Source of the DNA: Lewinellaceae bacterium
GTDB lineage: Bacteria; Bacteroidota; Bacteroidia; Chitinophagales; Saprospiraceae
NCBI GenBank assembly: GCA_020636095.1
Contig: JACJYN010000003.1
Coordinates: 992,001-1,056,000, forward strand
Reading direction: 5' to 3'
DNA: 64,000 nucleotides
Shown here: piece after piece, positions 34,020 through 42,076 of the stretch
Position numbering within the stretch: position 1 is the first letter of the stretch
How the letters are laid out: every line of letters starts with the position of its first letter
Notes under the pieces: generated by a model
The model's input: the letters and a program-made list of their open reading frames with translations, nothing else
Databases searched by the model: none
Told to the model about the DNA's origin: nothing
Program-made: the position numbers and the translations under genes

Positions 34020-35294
34020 TCACGAACCCACCGCCGGCAATACTTTGCCGCTGGCCTCCCCGAAACCAATCCGGAGCCCATCCTGCTCACACCAGCCGCG
34101 CAGGATGACCGTATCGCCGTCGCGGAGGAATTTCCGTTCACTGCCATCGGGCATGGCGACGGGCTTAGTCCCCCGCCAGGAAATTTCCAGCATAGAACCG
34201 TAGGAATCAGGGCTGGGCCCGCTGATCGTACCGGAAGCCATCACATCTCCGACGCGGATATTGCAGCCGTTGACGGTGTGATGGGCGAGCTGCTGAGCCA
34301 TATTCCAGTACAGGTATTTAAAATTGGATTGGCACACGGCCTTGCCTTCACCCTGCTCAGGCAGGATTTCCACCTCTAGCCGGATGTCAAAGCTTGCCGG
34401 GCCTTTCGTTTGCAGATAGGGCAGGGGGGGCGGATCCTGTTTCGGGCCCTGGGTGCGGAAGGGTTCGAGCGCCTCCAGGGATACGATCCAGGGCGAGACA
34501 GTCGAAGCAAAGCTCTTCCCCAGGAAGGGGCCTAGCGGCACGTATTCCCACTTTTGGATGTCCCGTGCCGACCAGTCATTGAACAAAGCCAGGCCGAAGA
34601 TGTAGTCCTCTGCCTTGCCGACGTCAACACTTTCTCCCAGGGCGGTTTCTTTGCCGATGACAAAGGCCATTTCCAGTTCGAAATCGAGCAGGCGCGACGG
34701 GCCGAAGACGGGCGCCTCGGCTCCGTCGGGCATCTGTTGCCCTTTAGGCCGCCGCACCGGCGTTCCGGATACGACGATGGAGGAAGCTCGTCCGTGATAG
34801 CCCACCGGAAGGTGGAGCCAGTTGGGCAACAAGGCATTATCTTTATCTCTGAACATGCTGCCGACGTTGGTGGCGTGTTCCCGGCTGGAATAAAAATCCG
34901 TATAATCACCTACTCTTACCGGGAGCAGCATTTGAACTCCACTTTGCTTGTGCAGAAAATAATCCGCCAGTTCGCTGGCGTCCCAATCTTCCAGGTCGTC
35001 ATCGAGAATCTCCGAAAGCCGATCGCGCACGGCGCTGGTTTTTGCTTTGCCCAGTGCGATGAAATCATTGAGGCAGGGTTGGGCAAAAACCCGGGGGTCG
35101 ATATGGAGATCTTCGAAAAAGCCGTGCTCGGACAGCACCTGCAGGTCGGCGACGTATTCACCAATGGCCGTGCAGAGCCGGGGGGTGAGCCCCGGGGTTT
35201 TGAAAATGCCGAAAGGCAGGTTTTGTATGGGGAAATCGCTGTCTTTGGGCACTTTCACCCAGGATTTTAGTTTAGGGTCGTTCGCTCTGATCAT
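34020..35294 (-). CDS. fahA: Fumarylacetoacetase
   Basis: 424 residues from the ATG at 35294 (MIRANDPKLKSWVKVP), close to the 419 of the human enzyme; a longer frame upstream adds a non-conserved stretch. Family signatures include DYTDFYSSREHATNVGSMFR (given in part), LPVGYHGRASSIVVSGTPV, ELEMAFVIGKET, FNDWSARDIQKWEYVPLGPFLGKSF, and metal-site Asp and Glu residues. It cleaves fumarylacetoacetate to fumarate and acetoacetate, the last step of tyrosine degradation. No other tyrosine pathway genes are nearby. Confidence 0.96.
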   Translation of the reverse strand: MIRANDPKLKSWVKVPKDSDFPIQNLPFGIFKTPGLTPRLCTAIGEYVADLQVLSEHGFFEDLHIDPRVFAQPCLNDFIALGKAKTSAVRDRLSEILDDDLEDWDASELADYFLHKQSGVQMLLPVRVGDYTDFYSSREHATNVGSMFRDKDNALLPNWLHLPVGYHGRASSIVVSGTPVRRPKGQQMPDGAEAPVFGPSRLLDFELEMAFVIGKETALGESVDVGKAEDYIFGLALFNDWSARDIQKWEYVPLGPFLGKSFASTVSPWIVSLEALEPFRTQGPKQDPPPLPYLQTKGPASFDIRLEVEILPEQGEGKAVCQSNFKYLYWNMAQQLAHHTVNGCNIRVGDVMASGTISGPSPDSYGSMLEISWRGTKPVAMPDGSERKFLRDGDTVILRGWCEQDGLRIGFGEASGKVLPAVGS

Positions 35295-35337
35295 GGAGAT
35301 TGGTTTTGGGCAAAAGTAAGAAAAAAGAAGAAGCTTC

Positions 35338-36807
35338 TTAATAAACCAGCGTCTGCATAGCGTGCGGCAAAATGGTCTCCTCAACCGCTTGTTCATGAAC
35401 GTAAAGCTTGTAAGTGGCCGGGGTATCCGTGTGGTTCATCACCACAGTTACCATACTGCCGTCTTCATTGAGGAAAGAAGTACTGAGCAGTTGGCTGCGG
35501 CTACTCGCGGTACTCACCCGTTTCGCGTTAGGGCGGATAAATTTGGAGAAGTGCCCGATGTAATAATAAGAAGGCGTGTACACCAGGGAGCCATCGCGCG
35601 TATCGGCATGGATGGGGGCGAAGCATAAGTTGTTGACATGGTTGGGGCCTCCGGTTTCATCGAGCAGGATGTTCCAGTCCGTCCAGGCTACAGTACCCTG
35701 GTTGAAGTCGTTGATCATGGAGCGGCCATAGCGTTCGGCATTGGGCCAGTATTGGTACTTGGCGCTATTGAAGCTTTCGTTACACCCCTCTGTGAAGATC
35801 AGGTTTTTGGAAGGAAAAGACTCATGAATGTTGCCCAGGTTGATGAACATAGGCTCTCCCCCCGTCCAGGTTTCATACCAGTGGAACCCGATCCCCCAGG
35901 CATATTTGGCGGCTTCGGAATCCTCGAAGATGGTATTGGCCCGGTGGTTGATCAGATCCCGGTTATGGTCCCAGACGATGATCTTTTTGTCTCCCAGCCC
36001 CTCTTGCTCCAGGGTGGGCCCCAAATGGTTTTTCAGGAAGTCCCTTTCTTCTTCGGCCGTGTAAATACAAGACTCCCATCTTTGAACGGCCATGGGTTCG
36101 TTTTGGATGGTGAGCCCCCAGATAGGGATGCCAATGCTTTCATAAGCTTTGATGAACTTGGTGTAATACAGCGCCCAGGAATCAAAAAATTCCGGCAATA
36201 GTTTGCCGCCCTGCAGCATGTTGTTGTTATCCTTCATAAAGGGCGGTGGACTCCATGGGCTGGCATAGAGGGTGAGTTTTCCACCGGCTGCCTCGATCGC
36301 CTTTTTGATCAGAGGAATCCGGAACTCCTGGTCATGGTCAATATTGAAGGTTTTCAGTTCCTTATCCTCATCGGAAACATAGGTATAACTTCCCTTGCTA
36401 AAGTCACAACTGTGGATCGTCGTCCGGGCCAGGGAATAACCGATGCCCTCCTCCTGATCATAGTAAGCCTTTAAAAATTCTGCTTGCTTGTTTTCCGGCA
36501 AGGTGGCGAACACCTCGGCGGAGGCATCGGTAATGGCGCCTCCAATACCTAAAAGGGACTGAAAGGTTTTGTCGGGATTGACGAAAATAGCGACCTCCGT
36601 TTCCAGCGGTTGGCTTGCCGGAGCAAAGGCTTTGGTGGCGGTTTGGGTTAATCTCATATCCGTGCTGTCGGCAGTGGTGTAAACAACCGCCTGCTTGCCT
36701 GCTGCGGAGAATGCCGGTTCGGCCGCCTCCGGTTGTTCTACCTCTACCAGGGCAGAGCATCCAAAAAGGAACAAGCTTAATCCAAAAAGGGCGAAGTGAA
36801 TTTTCAT
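35338..36807 (-). CDS. GH30-family glycosidase lipoprotein (glucosylceramidase-like)
   Basis: 489 residues from the ATG at 36807. The lipoprotein signal MKIHFALFGLSLFLFGC has the Cys at 17. GH30 features are FQSLLGIGGAITDASAEVF (opening of the barrel), acid/base Glu in GLTIQNEPMA, nucleophile Glu in LIFTEGCNES, and the end of the barrel near NILLDETGGPNHVNN. A beta-sandwich side domain completes it. Members hydrolyse beta-glucosidic or beta-1,6-glucan links; the exact substrate is open. Anchoring to a membrane, probably the outer, is inferred from the lipobox. Confidence 0.9.
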   Translation of the reverse strand: MKIHFALFGLSLFLFGCSALVEVEQPEAAEPAFSAAGKQAVVYTTADSTDMRLTQTATKAFAPASQPLETEVAIFVNPDKTFQSLLGIGGAITDASAEVFATLPENKQAEFLKAYYDQEEGIGYSLARTTIHSCDFSKGSYTYVSDEDKELKTFNIDHDQEFRIPLIKKAIEAAGGKLTLYASPWSPPPFMKDNNNMLQGGKLLPEFFDSWALYYTKFIKAYESIGIPIWGLTIQNEPMAVQRWESCIYTAEEERDFLKNHLGPTLEQEGLGDKKIIVWDHNRDLINHRANTIFEDSEAAKYAWGIGFHWYETWTGGEPMFINLGNIHESFPSKNLIFTEGCNESFNSAKYQYWPNAERYGRSMINDFNQGTVAWTDWNILLDETGGPNHVNNLCFAPIHADTRDGSLVYTPSYYYIGHFSKFIRPNAKRVSTASSRSQLLSTSFLNEDGSMVTVVMNHTDTPATYKLYVHEQAVEETILPHAMQTLVY

Positions 36808-36847
36808 AAGTGAGGATTTTGTTGGGCATTTTTTTCGTTTCGACATA

Positions 36848-37008
36848 AGGGATCGCGCAACAATAAGTTACATAGAATATAGGAAGTTATTTTGTGGGCT
36901 GGCAAGGTGCCAAACGTAGGCATAGCCGGAGCTACGACGAGGCTTGGCAACGCCGCCAGCGCGCAAAAGAACGACTCTAAATGGGTAAGTTATTGTTGCG
37001 CGATCCCT
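36848..37008. repeat. MITE-like element with 24-bp terminal inverted repeats
   Basis: This 161-bp element starts AGGGATCGCGCAACAATAAG and ends CTTATTGTTGCGCGATCCCT-like; the two 24-bp ends match at 23 positions. The interior contains AGGCATAGCCGGAGCTACGACG and GCAAAAGAACG, which are loosely like the interior of the 18864/23126 family. There is no transposase. It lies in the 323-bp spacer before the GH30 gene; the remaining 37009-37130 shows no feature. Confidence 0.75.
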
Positions 37009-37130
37009 AAAGGTCGGGAAAACCATCCGTGATTCAGAATAAACGGCCAGGAACTATGGAAGGTTGGTAGATCTTGTTGTAACGCCATGTATTTTCTGCC
37101 AGGCGTCCAGGTTCAGGAAAAAGGAATCAA

Positions 37131-38360
37131 TCAATCTCTTAATCGATCTAACGTTTCACTGATTAATTGAGTAGAAGCTTTCCCGACACCGTTTTCCTTT
37201 GCATAGTGCTTCCAATTGACAACGACATTTTGCACTTGATCAATTATCCTGTTTGGATTTTTCACATTAAAAATGTCAGCCAACTCCAACAATTGCTTTC
37301 TTCCGGGGGATTTCCCTTCTCCGGCAATTGTCGTACTGTGGAACCCATGCGAGGACAAGGAAAAAGTCAGGTCATACGCCGGGGCTAAGGACCACTCCCC
37401 TTTAGCATTCATCAGGAAAGAGACATTATTACTGTGGTCGTCCCTATTGTGAGCATAAACATTAAAGGCGGCAAGCTTTAATACTTTTTCATAAGCTTCA
37501 ATATGCCTTTCGAGACGAAAGGCGCAATCCATCAAATGCCCATAATCCATATCGCTCAACCGGAAATTGTCATGCATCAATCCACTGGCAGAATGCATAT
37601 GTATCCGTTTACCATTATGGCGGTCAAAACGTTTGGTTCCAAAATACAATTTACCAGAAGAGCCTTTAAAGAGCTTACAGGCATTCATCCTGAGGCCAGC
37701 GTCCAATGCCATTTTGTGATAGGCATACTCAATTTGAGCAATATCTTTAGGATCAGATGAAGAGGGGAATTTTATGATCCAATGTTCATATCCGGCTGGT
37801 AAATTTTCTACTCCACTCATCAGGTGATCGGTAGATGGATGATACCCAACAAAAATCTTTGGCCGGGCCCCCCCCGAAGACCCCCCCAATGTAAATAAGG
37901 TGTCGATAATATCCGTACTGGATCCTGCCAATACTTTTTGTGTTTCTGTGGCAATGGTATCCAGTTCAAGTAATCCTAAATGATCATAGTCAAAATCAGC
38001 CGGCGGCTTATAAAGCAACGCGCCCATTCCAGTACGCCCTACAAAAGACAAGCGATCCAAAGGGGTGACGCCACTCAATGAAACACCTCTTTTCAATAAT
38101 GCCCGATCCAATAGAAGCCGCCCCCATCCATCTGGCAAGGAATCGTTAAACACGCCAAACAAGCCGTCAAAAATAGAAGTGTCCGGAACCAGGATTTCTG
38201 CCGACAAGGGCAGCTTTATGGGAGAAATCTGTATCCCGGTATCGATAAAATCAGGGTAATATTTAAAATATATTTTCCGGCCGTCCTGCACCAGTTCTCC
38301 GACTTCGATTTCCTCCCCACTTAAGTCAATAGCAACGATCAATCGCTCTACATTTGTCAT
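37131..38360 (-). CDS. hipA: HipA-family serine/threonine kinase toxin
   Basis: 409 residues. The N-terminal subdomain ends at FVGRTGMGAL. The ATP-binding GGSSGGARPK loop (about 158-167), the WIIKFPS strand with its Lys, the catalytic HNRDDHSNNVSF (Asp and Asn of the kinase site) and the metal-binding APAYDLTFS are all present, so the kinase should be active. HipA toxins phosphorylate glutamyl-tRNA synthetase or similar targets and slow growth. The gene overlaps the upstream hipB stop by 4 bp (ATGA), typical of coupled translation. Confidence 0.93.
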   Translation of the reverse strand: MTNVERLIVAIDLSGEEIEVGELVQDGRKIYFKYYPDFIDTGIQISPIKLPLSAEILVPDTSIFDGLFGVFNDSLPDGWGRLLLDRALLKRGVSLSGVTPLDRLSFVGRTGMGALLYKPPADFDYDHLGLLELDTIATETQKVLAGSSTDIIDTLFTLGGSSGGARPKIFVGYHPSTDHLMSGVENLPAGYEHWIIKFPSSSDPKDIAQIEYAYHKMALDAGLRMNACKLFKGSSGKLYFGTKRFDRHNGKRIHMHSASGLMHDNFRLSDMDYGHLMDCAFRLERHIEAYEKVLKLAAFNVYAHNRDDHSNNVSFLMNAKGEWSLAPAYDLTFSLSSHGFHSTTIAGEGKSPGRKQLLELADIFNVKNPNRIIDQVQNVVVNWKHYAKENGVGKASTQLISETLDRLRD

Positions 38361-38650
38361 CGGTGCCGCGTTTTATCACTAAATAATCTTTCGATTTCCT
38401 CTAAATCATATTTAGGGCTAAAGAGGTTTTCAAAATCGGATAAACGCCCCAATAAGTGGGCCAATTTCAATAATGCCTCGAAAGAAATTTTTCCCGTTTG
38501 CTCGAATCGCTTAATACTGCCCAGGGAGACCCCCGACCGCTCTGCCAATTGGGCTTGAGATAGCTTGAGTTGTCTTCGCAATTGACGGTGTTTTGATGCG
38601 GTTTCTTGTAAAATATCGGTTGGCAACTTCTTTAAACTGTATTTGTTCAT
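38357..38650 (-). CDS. hipB: HipB-like XRE-family antitoxin/repressor
   Basis: 97 residues from the ATG at 38650. A helix-turn-helix of Cro/CI type is clear: LRRQLKLSQAQLAERSGVSLGSIKRFEQTG (residues about 25-54, given in part). The C-terminal part is helical with an acidic patch. A TTG start at 38671 was rejected because it would run through the operator at 38654. It neutralises HipA and represses the operon; two dyads upstream fit that. Confidence 0.9.
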   Translation of the reverse strand: MNKYSLKKLPTDILQETASKHRQLRRQLKLSQAQLAERSGVSLGSIKRFEQTGKISFEALLKLAHLLGRLSDFENLFSPKYDLEEIERLFSDKTRHR

Positions 38651-38653
38651 TTT

Positions 38654-38710
38654 AGCTATATTATTAGCCAATAATACGAAATTAACTCAATTAAAGCTAA
38701 TATATTAGCT
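38654..38710. promoter_or_regulatory. hipBA operator pair
   Basis: AGCTAATATATTAGCT (38695-38710) is a perfect 16-bp palindrome. AGCTATATTATTAGCC (38654-38669) is a degenerate copy, centred 41 bp away (about four helical turns) and ending 4 bp before the hipB ATG. These are the probable HipB sites. Confidence 0.75.
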
Positions 38711-38913
38711 AATTGTTTTAATAATGGGTGAGCGTAATAGAAAATACGTGTCTATCTGCGTTCCATTACCTCAGGCTACTCCTACCCAAAAGACTTTTTG
38801 GGGCACATTAACGAATGCATCCATTCAAAAAGGTTGTGGCTCAGCCACTAAAGGAAAGGCATGTGTTCTGTATGTAGTGAATATTCACTATTTTCCACAA
38901 AAAATGCTCCTTC

Positions 38914-39856
38914 ATGCCCGTCGACGATCAGGACCGAATTTTTCTGTGCCACGCCAGTGAAGATAAAAAGCAGGTTTTAGCAATATATCACCAGCTAAAG
39001 GCAGCCGGCTTCAACCCCTGGCTGGATAAGATGGACCTATTGCCAGGGCAAAATGGGACGGAGAAATAAGGCGGGCGTTAAAGTCTTCCCGTTTCATCCT
39101 CATTTTCTTTTCCAAATTTTCCGTATCGAAACGCGGCTATGTTCAACGGGAATTCAAGCTCGCCCTGGATGCCCTTGAAGAAATTCCGGACGGCCAGATC
39201 TTCGTCATTCCCGTCCGGTTGGAGGATTGCCGGATACCGGAGGCCTTTGGGCATATTCATTATGTCGACCTGTTCAGCCAGGGAGGCTTCGATTTGGTGA
39301 TCAAGGTCATTGAAACGGAACTGGGCCCTCGAAATCAGTTTACTGATCCCCGCGATGGGCGAACTTATAAAACGGTCGAATTGATGGGTAAAACCTGGAT
39401 GGCCGAAAACCTGAATTTCGATGTGGGAGCGGGGTGTTGGTTTTATGATAATGATCCCAAAAATGGGGAGAGGTATGGGCGGCTGTATACCTGGGAGGCA
39501 GCAATGAAGGCCTGCCCGCCGGGATGGCGACTGCCAACGGATGGCGAGTGGAAAGAAATGCTAACCAGTGTGGGGGGGATTTTGACTGGGCTGAAAGGAA
39601 GGATATCGGCGATCCCAAAAAGGCTTATGAATTCTTGATTGGAAATGGGAATAGTGGTTTCAATGCCCTGCTGGGCGGCGGCCGCAACAGCAATGGCGAG
39701 TACCTCGGCCTGGGCCGGTTCGGCTACTGCTGGTCCGCTACCGGGAGCGGGGCCGACAACGCCTGGCTCTACAGCTTCGGCGGCGATGGTCGGCGAGTCT
39801 ACCGCAGCATCAATGCCCGGTCGGTTGGGCTCTCGTGCCGTTGCCTAAAGGACTGA
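38914..39856 (+). pseudogene. TIR-FISUMP fusion gene interrupted by two single-base frameshifts
   Basis: The reading frame begins MPVDDQDRIFLCHASEDKKQ at 38914, a TIR-domain opening, and continues AGFNPWLDKMDLLPGQN. It then stops at 39067 because one base seems missing in CAAAATGGGACGG (39050-39058). With one T restored the frame reads WDGEIRRALKSSRFILIFFS ... YVQREFKLALDALEEIPDG, completing the TIR domain. From about 39330 (DPRDGRTYKTVELMGKTWMAENL) it is a FISUMP domain (C-type-lectin-like, as in Fibrobacter major paralogous domain). A second slip lies in a run of seven G at 39572-39578; one more G gives AERKDIGDPKKAYEFLIG ... GLSCRCLKD, stop at 39854-39856. TIR domains often degrade NAD+ in defence. 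Either a decayed gene, sequencing errors, or a phase-variable gene. Confidence 0.75.
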
Positions 39857-39989
39857 CTATTTGTCTATTGGGTTATTTCTCGCCGCAGGTGAGCGGATAG
39901 ATTGGCGTTGGCGAACACTCCGATTAATAGGTAATCTGGGTTCCAGGTAGTCAAGCATATTTATTTTATAACTCGCACGCCAATGGGAA

Positions 39990-40089
39990 ATTGGCGCCCG
40001 AGACAGCGTTGTCGGGGTGCAATTTATTCCATCAGTCGCTTCGCTCGTGTCCTATTGGCGCGCGAGACCGCGCTGTCGGGGTGCAATTT
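39990..40089. repeat. 36-bp direct repeats with hairpins
   Basis: ATTGGCGCCCGAGACAGCGT at 39990 and ATTGGCGCGCGAGACCGCGC at 40054 begin two 36-bp copies, each ending GTCGGGGTGCAATTT, spaced 64 bp. CGCCAAT-GGGAA-ATTGGCG (about 39979) and GTGCAAT-TTTCC-ATTGCAC (about 40081) form hairpins at each side. Not a CRISPR: only two copies and no regular spacers. Confidence 0.7.
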
Positions 40090-40151
40090 TCCATTGCACT
40101 CCGACTTACCCTCCGCCCATACATAAATTAATTCTGTCCAACTTCTTAATT

Positions 40152-40367
40152 CTACTTTGTTACTTTAAAAAATAGCCGCGTAGCGGCGACACATCCTAGC
40201 CGGGGGCGTCAGCCCCTGGCTAGGAAATCGGAGCTCAAAACACCGCCCATTTTGACCAGGGGCTGATGCCCCTGGCAAAAATCTGTCGCCGCTACCTGCC
40301 GGCCAGGCTGACTGGCATCTGCCTGTCGGGCAGGCGGGCGCGGCTGAAATTAAAACTAACAAAGTAG
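40152..40367. repeat. Repeat element with CTACTTTGTTA terminal inverted repeats, core type 1
   Basis: The left end CTACTTTGTTACTTTAAA (40152-40169) and right end, read on the other strand, CTACTTTGTTAGTTTTAA (from 40367) are 18-bp imperfect inverted repeats. The core has AGCCGCGTAGCGGCGACA at about 40174 paired with TGTCGCCGCTA...CGCGGCT at about 40284-40345. The GGGGGCGTCAGCCCC and CCAGGGGCTGATGCCCCTGG palindromes lie in the centre. A 44-bp block at 40295-40338 interrupts the right arm. There is no coding region. Confidence 0.7.
40295..40338. repeat. Nested CCTGCC...GGCAGG insertion in right arm
   Basis: The left arm AGCCGCGTAGCGGCGACA predicts TGTCGCCGCTACGCGGCT in the right arm. Instead TGTCGCCGCTA and CGCGGCT are split by a 44-bp block starting CCTGCC and ending GGGCAGGCGGG. 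It recalls the two palindromes inserted at 18909 and 18999, but its interior is longer and different. Confidence 0.65.
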
Positions 40368-40384
40368 TATTAGGGTAGTTTAAG

Positions 40385-40452
40385 CCAGGGCACGCTGGAA
40401 AAGCGTACCCTGGCGTGCTACCCCAGGAGGCGCAGGAAATGCGTCGCCTGGG
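40385..40452. repeat. Two adjacent hairpins
   Basis: CCAGGG-C-ACGC pairs with GCGT-A-CCCTGG (40385-40413), and CCCAGG-A-GGCGC pairs with GCG-T-CGCCTGGG (about 40422-40452). Both stems have a single mismatch near the loop. They lie between the repeat element and the promoter of the AAA ATPase gene and could end read-through transcription. Confidence 0.5.
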
Positions 40453-40518
40453 TTCTGCCCAAGTCATACTTAATCTGAATCGGCCTGACTACTTCCCCTT
40501 TTCAATCCAAAAACACTT

Positions 40519-40582
40519 TATATTTGGAAATAACCCCCCCAAACAATCAGGTAATTCCAATTATAATATTATATTTGGAATT
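40519..40582 (+). promoter_or_regulatory. Tandem -7 boxes and TTCCAA/TTGGAA dyad before AAA ATPase
   Basis: TATATTTG occurs twice, at 40519-40526 and 40570-40577, each followed by GAA. The second is the right half of a dyad AATTCCAA-(14 bp)-TTGGAATT (about 40553-40582). The first has a weaker partner ATCCAAA at 40505. The dyad overlaps the -7 box, so a bound repressor would block transcription; the protein is unknown. Confidence 0.55.
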
Positions 40583-40604
40583 ATCTCGCCAATATGTTTT
40601 CAAA

Positions 40605-42032
40605 ATGATAGGCAGAAAAGACGAAATAAAAAAAATAGAGCTTCTGCTAGAATCCAAACGCTCCGAATTCTTAGCCGTTACAGGACGGAGAAGAGTAGGT
40701 AAAACTTACCTGATCGATACCCTCCTCCGGCCGCACTATTGTTTCAGCATGACCGGTATTCAGAAAGGCAATACTGCAGCACAATTAGTCAATTTTGGGG
40801 TAAAGCTATCTGAATACGATGGCACATTTGACCCTACCACTCCTGAAAACTGGCAAATGGCCTTTATGCAATTAAAGGCCTACCTCAAGACATTGGACAG
40901 GAGTAAAAAGCAGGTGATCTTTATAGATGAGTTGCCTTGGGTGTACACGCCGCGGTCGGGTTTCATTCAGTTGCTCGCTCATTTTTGGAATGATTATTTA
41001 TCCAAAGAGTCCCATTTTATTTTGGTGATCTGTGGTTCGGCAACCTCCTGGATCAACAAAAAGATCATTAATGACCCTGGCGGGCTGCACAACCGGGTGA
41101 CGGAAAATATCCATTTATACCCTTTTACTTTATCGGAAACCCACGCTTTTCTAAAAGAGAAGGGCTTGCGATTGACTCCTCAGGAAGCCACAAAAACCTA
41201 TATGGCCCTTGGGGGCATTCCCTATTATTTGGAAAACCTGAGAAAAGGAGAAAGTTTTGCAGTTGCCATTGAACGAATGTGTTTTTCTCCAACAGGGCTG
41301 CTTCGGAATGAATACAACAACCTCTACCAGGCGCTATTCAAAAACGCTGATCTTCACCAGGCAATAGTTGCGGCGCTCGCTGGCCGTCAATACGGTATGG
41401 CTCATAATGAAATTTTGCAAAAGATAGGGATGCAAGCTACCGGAAGTTATCAAAGAGCAATGGAAGAATTGATACTTTCCGATTTTATAGTGGAAAACAT
41501 TCCTTTTAAGAAAAAGAAAAGAGGCGTTTTGTACCGTTTGATTGATGAGTATTCCATTTTTTACCATCGTTTTATTAAAGACAATCGAAAATACACTCCA
41601 GGGATGTGGCAACAGTTAGCGGAAAGCCAGGTATATAAGGTATGGGCTGGCTATGCCTTTGAGACACTTTGCCATAAACAAATAGATGCTATAAAACGAG
41701 CATTGGGAATTAGTGCTGTTTATACAGAAATTTCCAGCCTCCGGGTTCCCGGCACAGCAGAAAATAATGGATTTCAAATTGACCTGCTCATCGACCGGAA
41801 GGATGATAGCATCAATCTATGTGAAATTAAATTTCACAGTGGGCCTTTCACGATTACCAAATCCTATTACGACCAACTGATTGAAAAACGGCGGCGTTTT
41901 ATGGAGTTTACCGGTACCAAAAAACAATTGTTTTTAACGTTTATTACTAACCATGGGATTGTGCGAAATGCCTACGCCTCAGAGATTGTGGATGCGGAGG
42001 TTGGACTAGAAGATATTTTGGAAGGGGGATAA
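40605..42032 (+). CDS. AAA ATPase with PD-(D/E)XK-like C-terminal domain (ATPase_2/DUF234 type)
   Basis: 475 residues from the ATG at 40605 (MIGRKDEIKKIELLLESK), which is the usual start of the family; an earlier frame start covers the promoter boxes. Walker A is GRRRVGKTYLI (about 30-40), Walker B is VIFIDELPW (about 103-111), and CGSATSWI holds the sensor 1 region. A winged-helix domain follows (YGMAHNEILQKIGMQ). The C-terminal DUF234-like domain has FQIDLLID ... INLCEIKF, the D-(n)-E-x-K nuclease pattern, near residues 388-410. Such proteins are abundant and often duplicated in Bacteroidota and archaea; their role is unsettled (toxin-like or DNA-related). Accessory context. Confidence 0.85.
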   Translation: MIGRKDEIKKIELLLESKRSEFLAVTGRRRVGKTYLIDTLLRPHYCFSMTGIQKGNTAAQLVNFGVKLSEYDGTFDPTTPENWQMAFMQLKAYLKTLDRSKKQVIFIDELPWVYTPRSGFIQLLAHFWNDYLSKESHFILVICGSATSWINKKIINDPGGLHNRVTENIHLYPFTLSETHAFLKEKGLRLTPQEATKTYMALGGIPYYLENLRKGESFAVAIERMCFSPTGLLRNEYNNLYQALFKNADLHQAIVAALAGRQYGMAHNEILQKIGMQATGSYQRAMEELILSDFIVENIPFKKKKRGVLYRLIDEYSIFYHRFIKDNRKYTPGMWQQLAESQVYKVWAGYAFETLCHKQIDAIKRALGISAVYTEISSLRVPGTAENNGFQIDLLIDRKDDSINLCEIKFHSGPFTITKSYYDQLIEKRRRFMEFTGTKKQLFLTFITNHGIVRNAYASEIVDAEVGLEDILEGG

Positions 42033-42076
42033 ATCGTAATTGAGTAAGGAGACAGACAATCCACTCCCACAAATAC

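Noticed and set aside
38724..38960. 78-codon frame on the + strand before the TIR gene
   Set aside because: Overlaps the TIR reading frame start in another phase and has no protein-like pattern.
39660..39856. Diversity-generating retroelement target region
   Set aside because: No reverse transcriptase and no second, A-rich template copy of the region is found in the window; the idea is kept only as a check in the findings.
39990..40089. Possible CRISPR array
   Set aside because: Only two 36-bp copies with a single spacer-like gap, no further units and no cas genes.
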